Assembly: GCA_047967505.1 (NCBI GenBank)
Contig: CM106541.1
From: Dipteris shenzhenensis
Lineage: Eukaryota; Polypodiophyta; Polypodiopsida; Gleicheniales
Reading direction: 5' to 3' (one strand)
Length of the DNA stretch: 64,000 nt
The notes under the pieces: generated by a model
What the model saw: the letters and a program-made list of their open reading frames with translations, nothing else
Told to the model about the DNA's origin: nothing
Database searches by the model: none
Program-made: the position numbers and the translations under genes
Shown here: positions 56,171 to 64,000 of the stretch, piece after piece
How positions within the stretch are numbered: the first letter of the stretch is position 1
Layout of the letters: each line of letters starts with the position of its first letter

Positions 56171-58156
56171 ATTGTTATTATTGACTCCAATAGGCCTATG
56201 CTTAATTTGCCATAAAATAGGATTACATCAAAAAGTACACAAATAGGCGTGGATAGAGACTTATATAATTCTTCCACATTTCCCACCCTAGAGGCTGCAT
56301 CTGAAGGGGTTCGCGCACAGGCAACTATCTCAGGTGGGCATTTGACAAGTATCTCAGGTGGGCAAACGCCCAAATCACCTAACTTGGAGACGAGGGGAAG
56401 TTCATTAGTTCCATTCGGGTAGTGGGCGCCTTAGGAGCTATCATAATCAAAAGAATTTATGCAAACAAAGGCAGTTCGTGGGATGACTAAGAGTCCCCCG
56501 CTCATGGGACATGATCGTGGCCAACAGGTCGGTTTCAGATCCCTTTCCCACTCTGGCGAATTTCATTGCCATTGCAGGTAGGACGGCCAGCCGACATATT
56601 CAGTAAATTGCTGTATCTGAAGAGCGTTGTCTGCGTCAAGCGAGCGAAGGAGGGTAGAGTCAAACTAAGACGCAGACTCTGCAAGAGAGAGATTATTCTT
56701 CAAAAATGTTTGGGAGGATTTAGTCGAAAAGGAGAGATTCTTGTTCATCTGTAGCTACTGGATGAGAGAAGTGCAATTCAGAGGATGCAAGACAGCTCGC
56801 AATATATATTTGGTTGAAGTATGGAGACTAATCTCTCAGTTCTTCCTTGCACTCGTTGAGGAAAACATTCGAACGAATGCAATGATAATTTTGCCTAGGG
56901 TGTGAATTTGGTCATTAACCTCCGCACATGCCTAACACGGGAAAATTTCCTAAGATGTAAATACCAGGTTGATAAAGCTTATCCCCAAGAGCAACTTGGC
57001 GTCGAGACTATGAGCCCAATTCCAATCAACAAGCTACCATGACATTTCCTCAACGCCATCAGCGGCCAACGGTAGCTGCTGTGAACAATAGTACGCTTCA
57101 CAATACCTTGTTGGTACCATAATCCAATTGGCTTATGCTCAGGCCAACAAGCAGGAAGCGATTATAAGCGACCTGGTAAGGAGGGGGGAAGGAGTAGCAG
57201 AACGAATCTCTGAATTAATGCTACGCCAGGTTAACCATATACAATGCAGCTTCAGAATTTCCGATTGACCTAAGAATTTCATCCTTACAATTCATTGATT
57301 TATGAATTTTATGAAAGTGAGCTTTAAAAGACACTGCACTAATTATGGGATTCATCCGAAGTTTAATATAAGAAGATTGGTGAGGCAGAGTTCTGTGCTC
57401 TCCCCTGCTCTTTGCACTAGCAACCACCACTGTTAGCAGCAAACAGACATCAGGAGGTTTGAAGAAATGAGCTCTTGAATAATCATATCGTTACTCTGGT
57501 CTGTGGAGACAGTAATACTAAACAACCAGAGAGGCGACTGACATTCTGCAAGGTCTCAGGCTCATTGTGCTGAGTCAATAAATGCAGTGAGGTGAATTGC
57601 AAGAGTAATGGGACTGCGGCATTTTGTATGACCGACCACTGTTTATGTTACCTGTTGTGTCTTATCATATGTTAAAAATGTGTGTGATCGTTTCCAGGCT
57701 CGCAATGCTACGTTAGAACTACATCAAAAGAATAACTACGAAATTCCGACAAGGTGATCAACGAAAGCACAACGAGCAGATGAGAACTCGTTAACATACT
57801 TGCCTCTCTCGCGTTCCTTACACAGCCACATACAAAGGACCTTTGGCTAATTATCGTCGTGAATAGTGAACAACAAAATGAATGTGCATTATTGACGATC
57901 CAAAAAAGTAACTCACCCATATCACAATCACTCATGTCGCATCTATTCTCCTAGGAATAAACACTTACTCTTGATCTTTGCGGGCAGGGAAAGAGCTCGA
58001 GAATAAGTTTCTAGGATGCGTCCTTACTATTTCTACAGAGGCTAAACGAGAAACATATCACAAATTGCGGAAGGGAACAAAGAACCAGCTTGCATCTTCT
58101 CACATTTCCAGCAACTTCTACAATACATTCCGGAGACACATGGCACGCGGTGAGGC
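56171..58156. other. Unassigned region downstream of CASP-like gene
   Basis: No ORF could be tied to a family. A short duplication (TATCTCAGGTGGGCA) occurs at 56326 and 56350. The part next to 58157 probably includes the CASP-like gene's 3' UTR; no clear polyadenylation site was fixed. Confidence 0.5.
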
Positions 58157-58988
58157 TCATGCCCCGGAGACGCTCTTCGCCGCACCTGTCTGCCTACGAT
58201 ATCTCCTGAACAGATGACGAGCCGAGAACATGGAAATGACTGCCAGCACGAGCACAGCGAAGAAACTGACTACTACAGATGCTCGGAGCAACCCACAGAA
58301 ACGCCCAAACGTGCTGCAAAGGTCTGGCCAGGACGTTTTGGCAACTCCGTTTTGTGCCAGATAGGTGATCTCCGCAGCAGCGGAAGCAGCGGCAAGTAGA
58401 ACATAAGCGAGCCCCTGCGACGGGAATATAGTATCAATTGAGCCCTGATTCAAAAATAAAACAGAGGAACCACAAGGAAAGGGAGATGCAAATCTACCTG
58501 GTCCAAGAGAAAGATGATCCAGGCGCCGAGTTTCCCCGTCGGGTTGGCACTCATTAGACTGGGAATGGACATAACAGCAACCGAAAGGCAATAAACAGCC
58601 ACAAGTCCGTTGGAGTAGAGAAGACATCTGAACCCAAGTCGAGCAGAGGGTGAGCAAAGTATAACAAACAGTGCAACAACAGGAAGCTAGCTAGCTATGA
58701 GCAAGAGAGTAGAGAGAAATGGGAGAGGAAGGGAGGAGGAGACACTGACGTGATGCCGGAGGAGTAAGAATACTTGGCTTCCTCGGAGATATAGCGGTCA
58801 CCGGCGAACTGAACGACAGACTGGTGGTCAAGGAGGAGGAGGAGGAGGCCAGAGAGGGAGAGGAGGCAAACCAGGAAGCGCAAGATGAGGGAAAGGGAGT
58901 GAGGAGGGAGGGGAGGGGGGGAAGGAAGGGAGGAGGAGGGAGGAGGGGAAGGAAAAGCAGGTTGTGGGTGGTAGCCATTAGAACTCAT
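58157..58988 (-). CDS. CASP-like (CASPL, DUF588/UPF0497) four-helix membrane protein
   Basis: Three exons on the minus strand: 58988-58750, 58627-58498, 58414-58157; phases join to 208 residues, the usual CASPL length. The family has four membrane helices with conserved Arg in helix 1 and Asp in helix 3. Here helix 1 is about 33-53 (LSLILRFLVCLL, R37) followed by LLLDHQSVV, helix 2 about 81-101 (YSNGLVAVYCLSVAVM), helix 3 about 115-138 (AWIIFLLDQGLAYVLLAAAS, D122) and helix 4 about 165-187. The N-terminus is cytosolic and Pro/Ser-rich. TYLAQNG and TFGRFCG between helices 3 and 4 resemble the CASPL2-type loop. CASPs scaffold Casparian-strip membrane domains; CASPLs are plasma-membrane proteins with varied roles. 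Donors are GTCAGT and GTAGAT. The ATG at 58988 was chosen because it gives the family-length N-terminus; the frame stays open upstream. Confidence 0.9.
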
Positions 58989-59200
58989 GATGGAGAGAAG
59001 GAGGAGGAGGAAGAGTGGATAGAGTGAGAGCTCTGAGGAAGTAGAGGTAGAGAGTGAGCGACGAGAGTTCGGAGGAGGTAGAGTAAAGAGCTCAGAGCGA
59101 GCTGTGAGAAAGTAGAAGATAATAAGGTAAGCGCAGAGATACGAGGAATGAACAATTATTGTAAGATGGTGGAAGTTGATGAAGACGATGAAGATGGAAA
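58989..59200 (-). promoter_or_regulatory. CASP-like gene 5' region
   Basis: Purine-rich on the plus strand (pyrimidine-rich leader on the minus strand), including GGAGGAGGAGG and AGAGAGT runs, as often in plant 5' UTRs. No clear TATA box was placed. Confidence 0.35.
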
Positions 59201-61985
59201 GGAAACTTTGGGCATTGGCAATCAATTCAGTTCAGCAGCAATCCTCGGAGCTTCCATTACATGTGCTGCTTTTCATCTCCTGCGTCTCAAGTTTTACTTT
59301 GTCGCTGAAGCTACGTTTGCTGTTTTGTTGTTGTTGTTGTTTTGGAACGTGGGTGGTTGTTGCAGGTCATGCGAAATTGTAGATTTTGTCTTCTGTCAAC
59401 TCCAACGTCTGCTGCACTCTCTGTCATTGCCTCTCGTCAGCAATCCTTGCGGGGTGGTGGTGGTAGTTGTTGGCGCATTCAATCGATCACCCACCTCCCT
59501 GCTGCTCATCCTCCTCCCTCTCCGTCCTCCTTTCTTTCAAATCTTTCTCCTTCGTCCTCCTCCCCTATCCTCCTCATCTTTACGCGCTCTAACCTTCCTC
59601 CTTCGTCCTCCTCCTCCCCTATCCTTCTCATCTTTACGCGCTCCTTTAGAGCCTTTCTCACGCCCCTCGCTGTCATAAATCTTAAGAGGACGTCCTCCTG
59701 TGAGATCTTTGGGAAAGTTGCAAATTCGGAAGAGGTGTAGCCGTCAAATCATGTCATATGCAAGCGCAAATATGGTTGCCAGCAGGAAAAGTCTTCTTCT
59801 CAACATTCAAGTCGTCGCCCCTTGTTATCTAGACATACTCTTAGGATTATCTAGACATACTCTTAGGCTTCTTCAAGAATCAAGTCGCCCCTTGTTGTTA
59901 TAGAGACATACTCTAATTAGCCCCTCGAATTGCTTTTGCTAAGTGGGAATTAAGAGGACACTGCTAAGTTCTAAGAGGAGAAAGAAACGGAGCATAGCAT
60001 TCAATGTCTTCAACGTTTTTGTTAACCCAACTCTTTAAGGCCTTCAACCAATGGGAATGCTCAAGCATTTCGACTTCAAACTAAAGGCCTCTAGTTGGGC
60101 ATGCTTAAGCAGTTGGACTTCAAGGTGCAAGCCCAGGCTACTAGTTGCCCTTTAACAAGCCCTTCAACATAGAATTCCACCATTATGCCACTGATACTAG
60201 AGCTTCACAAGGACTTCCAATCACCTAGCAACTTCAATTTCTTACTACAATAGGTATTTGGAGCCCGTAGGAACTACTCATAGGCTAGTCTAGGATTTAA
60301 GAACTTGACCAATCCTAGTTTAAAGTGCCCCCCCCATAGCACAAGGTTAAAATCTTCAATCAAGTGTGGTTCTTGCCGAAAATGTTGGCAAATCTCATTT
60401 TTTCTCTTCCTCAACCTTGTAGGAATGGATAATGCAAGTCACAACCTTGCACAACCAAGTACCCATTCCATACCACACCAGCAAAGTTACCTTCACAATA
60501 AAAGTGCTTCTTGTAGCACAATGAAGTCATCCTCCCCCCAAGCACTTTTAATGATAACTTGGATGGTGTAGTTACTTACAAGTGTCTAAGATTGCGTTAA
60601 ATGTGCATTATGTACTTGTCTTCAACAAACATTGCCGTCCTCACCTAAAGCCACTTTGGCATTCCTAAAATGGAAGCACTATTAGATGAGCAATGAATCC
60701 CCTTTAACTTAGTGTCCCTAAAACGATTTATGCACTACCGTAAACTAGTGACAAATAAAAAGAAAGACGTGTAGCCTTTTTAAAAAAGACATAATAGAAA
60801 CTTATATGTACAAAACTAAACGAATGTTGAAATATGCCCAAACAAAACCCAATAGGGACACTTGTAGGCAGAAGAGGCAAATCCAACTCAAGCACACTTA
60901 TGAAGTAATGTCTAATAAGCCTAGTGGCACAAAATTGAGAAGGTGAGTATTACAATCAATGATTGAAGGCATTCATAATACAAGGGTAACACATCCACTA
61001 ACTTTTCCTCTCATTATACATCATTAGCGCATGAATGGACATCCACTAACTTTTCCTTTCATTATACATCACCCATGAAAAATCATTATTCATTAGTGTG
61101 GCATTACACATTTGCCAATGTTGCATTGGAAGCCAATAAAGGCCTGAATGCTAATGCCTTTTCAAAGGGGAGTGGTTGTCTTCAAAAGAATTCATTCTAC
61201 AACCACAAAGTTCCCCTTTATAATTACAACCTATTATTTTCTCATTGGAAATGATCCTATTCTTGTATGGAGAACTCTAGAGTAGTAACCAACTTATATG
61301 TACTTGAGTAGACATTAGGCAACAAAACCCAAAATTCCGAGTACATTATGCTTCTTGCATCTTTGACACACAAGCAATATGGGTTGTCATCACATTGTCA
61401 TCTTTGGTGCTTTTTCCTGGAAGTTTAAATCATTAAAATGTGACTTTAGTGGCATTGGTGACTAATAGATCACCTAGTGGAAAAGCAAAACATCCAAGTT
61501 GACCTTCAGCATGGAGGTTGTAAGTTAATTGTCATTCAAGAATAGGATGAAAACCTTGGATGGAATACATCTAAATGTTAAAGGTCGCTCGGATATTGTT
61601 CAAACTAAGAGAAAGTTGCTAGAACCCATTTGAACAAGTGAGATAATGTCACTATAGTAAATCCAATAAGGAATTTGTAAGGTCTACTTCATTGAAAAAA
61701 AACACAATAAGAGAAATTCATGTGAGACTCAATTTTTGTTCTTTATATTACAAAACCAAAGTCTTGTACTTCACACAAAAAGCTCTATTGGTTTGTATTC
61801 AAATGTCACATGAAGTACACATACATTTCAAGAACTTCTTGTGCCATACTAAGCTCCAAACATATGAAACCTTTTATAATTGCACATTGACAAAAATATA
61901 AGGAACATACAAGATCAATGTAAATAATTCATGATACTTCTAACTTTTTGTTGTAGTTCTATTTATCAAATTATAACAGTATGTA
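59201..61985. repeat. Unassigned region with three small tandem duplications
   Basis: Pyrimidine-rich TCCTTCGTCCTCCTCC...TTTACGCGCTC is duplicated at 59548 and 59599 (51-bp period). TTATCTAGACATACTCTTAGG is duplicated around 59825-59870, within a longer GTCGCCCCTTGTT repeat (59813, 59885). ACATCCACTAACTTTTCCT(C/T)T is duplicated at 60991 and 61041 (50-bp period). The ORFs at 59148-59740 are low-complexity and not supported as genes. Confidence 0.6.
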
Positions 61986-61989
61986 CTTA

Positions 61990-62287
61990 TAAAGTATAAC
62001 TATGTGGGCAAGGTGATAACAAGATATGGGCATAGGCCTTCTAGCTATTGAAAGAAGTGGTGAAAGTGGGAGAGAAGAGGAGAGGCACCCTCTACATACC
62101 AAGATACTATACAAATGTAGATTGAACAAAATGAACATTAGAATGATATATACATAACCCTAACCTAAATAACCCTAATGGTCTCTTCACACTTAGCCTA
62201 TACATTTGGGACATCTCCATTTTATCATTATTATGTATGCTGTGTATGCACATAGTGCAATTTACCTTCTCAATACCCCCTCTAAAA
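61990..62287 (-). mobile_element. Candidate 3' LTR with polypurine tract (minus)
   Basis: On the minus strand TTTTAGAGGGGGTAT (62273-62287) is followed by TGAGAAGGTAAATTGC (LTR start at 62272), and about 100 bp later comes TATATATCATTC. The polypurine tract plus TG start and TATA-like element fit a 3' LTR. The far end near 61990 is not resolved and no partner LTR is visible. Confidence 0.4.
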
Positions 62288-62334
62288 TTGCAATTCTTCA
62301 TAAGAAGAGAATGGAGTTGCATCATTTTTTAGTT

Positions 62335-63957
62335 TTGATTAAGAAAAATTAAAACTAAAAACTAGCAAAATTGCATCTAGAAGAGGATTTATCTACAATA
62401 GGTAGCCAATACCAAGAGAAGTAAATCTACTAACTTGTGAGCAACTGTCTATAAATGTTTCCCCCTCTAAATATGCAAATGAGGAAGTCCAAGCAACAGT
62501 CTTATTCTCTTTGTCTTTTTATAAAACCTTTGTGTAAAGTGTAAGGTTTGTCAGAAATATGGTGTGGAGTAGCTAGCTTATGAAAGCTTTCATCTAATGG
62601 CTACCTGAGTGAAATTCCTCCCACAAACTTTGACATTATTTAATGATGAGAGCTGACATAATTTTGGACTTTGTGTCAAGTCTGTGAGGAAGTAAGATGG
62701 GTGTGCATCTTTGTATTATCTAGTAACATAACTTGCATTGTTTCGAAGAAAGGCAACTATAGAGTGTTTTGAAATTGATTGATCATCTTGGTAATAAAAC
62801 ATTGCATAATTACCAAACTTTGAAAATTGAAGTTTTGGGAAAATGATTTAGGGGTGAAGTGCATGTGATGGTCATGACAAGGGCATTGCAAGAGGCATAT
62901 AAAAAATGTGGGAAGCAATATCGCTATTAATAAGAGCCAGTTGTGCAATGACTCTTTGAGCTTGATCTGTTTATTAAGTAGCATTGTGGTGTTTTTCGTT
63001 TGCAAATTGATCATTCACCATTTAGGAAGCATGATGTACATCTAGCAAGACAAGCTTAAGTTTGTGTTGTCCTTAGCATTGACTCATGTGTCATGGGGAT
63101 CTTGGAAGGAATGCCATTGGAGTGCTCCACTCCAAGCCACCCTTTGAGAGAAGCAATGCGTGCAGAAGCCATCCACAAATGTCACCTTTGTGGCTCTCGG
63201 GTTGTTCCAATTGTGACTTTACAAGAAGGAAAGGGGATGGGAGAGGGGAATGAAGGGAATGAGAAGGAGAGGGGAGATGGGGACGAGAGGACATGAAGGG
63301 GGATAGAGTAGCAATCACAAGAGGCAAGAGAAGGAACCGAGAACACAACTCATGGAAAAGAGAAGAGAACTTGTTTTCCTCAAACTTTGCATACAACAAC
63401 TAAAGACCAACGTTAACAATCTTCCCTTTTATACATGCCACCTTTTGAAAGCACGCCCAACCCTATGCTCTCTTTCTACTCTTAACATTCCTATTCTACT
63501 ACAACTTCATGGGTGTAATTGGCTCCAAGGAAGCTCCTAATACTATCTATGCTACGCAATTACATTTGAATATATCAAAATGTGGTGATATTAACCAATA
63601 TGGCTAACATGCCCCCCTTTCTAATGTTGATCCATTCTTGGATTAAGGTCCATGCAAAACTCCAGAAGATAGTGTAGCTTGCATGACATTGTGCCAAACC
63701 AGTAGTCTTTGCGAGATGTGACAAAAAGGATGATGGGGCTCCCAAAATCTGGTGCCATGCATGTCCTTGAACTTCCTGATGTGATGAGCATGCAGATTTT
63801 AGACTCTGAGGTACATGCAGAGCATTTGTTTGAAGGTCGCTCTCGTATTATCGGGGTCGAATACGAGTTCGGAGTAGAGATTGAGGTGCCACTCTTCCAC
63901 TATTAGGGATGTCTCATAACAAAATTATTATAAGCCGGAAGAAGCGTATAGAGGTGA
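62335..63957 (-). repeat. 1.6-kb dispersed repeat, copy 2
   Basis: Partner of 40371-41985. Shared segments include GAAATTCCTCCCACAAACTT, GTGACTTTACAAGAAGGAAA and AGTAGTCTTTGCGAGATGTG. The minus strand again shows AACATTAGAAAGGGGGGCA followed by TGTTAGCCATATTGG (LTR-start form, about 63609) and a TATA box (GTATAAAAGG, about 63428-63437). An open frame on the plus strand at 63709-63906 (SGAMHVLELPDVMSMQILDS) is stop-broken in copy 1. Similarity to copy 1 ends near 63957. Confidence 0.65.
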
Positions 63958-64000
63958 CAACTCTTGCATCCAAGATATCTGCATATATGTTGTCAAACTA

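Noticed and set aside
59148-59740. Two overlapping ORFs of 176 and 132 codons
   Set aside because: They are low-complexity translations of CCTCCT-rich tandem DNA, without splice or domain support.

Overview
The window looks like nuclear DNA from a land plant with a repeat-rich genome. The evidence is two genes with GT-AG introns from plant families (a glycine-rich domain-containing protein with DUF1399 motifs, and a CASP-like four-helix membrane protein), LTR retrotransposons primed from initiator-Met tRNA, plant-type LINEs, and many GA/CT and GT/CA microsatellites. The sequence alone does not fix the species. A fern or other non-seed plant is possible, but that is a guess.

Layout. 1-10.3 kb is a graveyard of retroelement relics: an LTR-like promoter, a LINE ORF1-like piece, a Ty3/Gypsy integrase piece, a minus-strand coiled-coil gag-like piece, a plus-strand LINE (about 7.0-9.6 kb) apparently lodged in a minus-strand LTR element, and that element's LTR with primer-binding site. 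10.3-19.4 kb holds palindromic repeats, microsatellites, inverted copies of the same LTR family, an exon-like ORF and a broken exon-like pseudogene. 19.4-23.0 kb is an exact-offset 1.8-kb tandem duplication; each half carries a tRNA-derived SINE with a T tail. It ends about 160 bp before the start codon of the GRDP gene (23.2-31.0 kb, 10 or 11 exons). That gene carries a truncated LTR retroelement inserted at, or within a few bases of, the splice donor of one exon, and a tandemly duplicated Gly/Cys-rich last exon.

31-44 kb holds a hairpin, an old Ty1/Copia relic with its 3' LTR, degenerate GATGATGTGG repeats, a 3x40-bp repeat, a 1.6-kb repeat shared with the right end of the window, Gypsy RNase H/integrase and DUF4283 relics, a minisatellite and a LINE 3' end. 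44.4-50.3 kb is a structurally complete Copia element: 177-bp LTRs, GTAAA target duplication, primer-binding site, polypurine tract, gag-protease-integrase-RT-RNase H. Stops, a deletion and a 14-bp duplication have killed it. 50.3-53.2 kb is a minus-strand LINE; 53.8-55.2 kb is a Copia 5' LTR plus gag; 55.5-56.2 kb repeats the 43.9-44.4 kb block. A three-exon CASP-like gene lies on the minus strand at 58.2-59.0 kb. The rest is unassigned sequence, a minus-strand LTR candidate near 62.3 kb, and the second 1.6-kb repeat copy.

The only apparently functional genes are GRDP and the CASP-like gene; nothing links them functionally. I found no convincing new multi-gene system. The most notable signals are the transposon at the GRDP exon junction, the duplicated SINE-bearing segment upstream of GRDP, and the transition-dominated decay of the Copia element.
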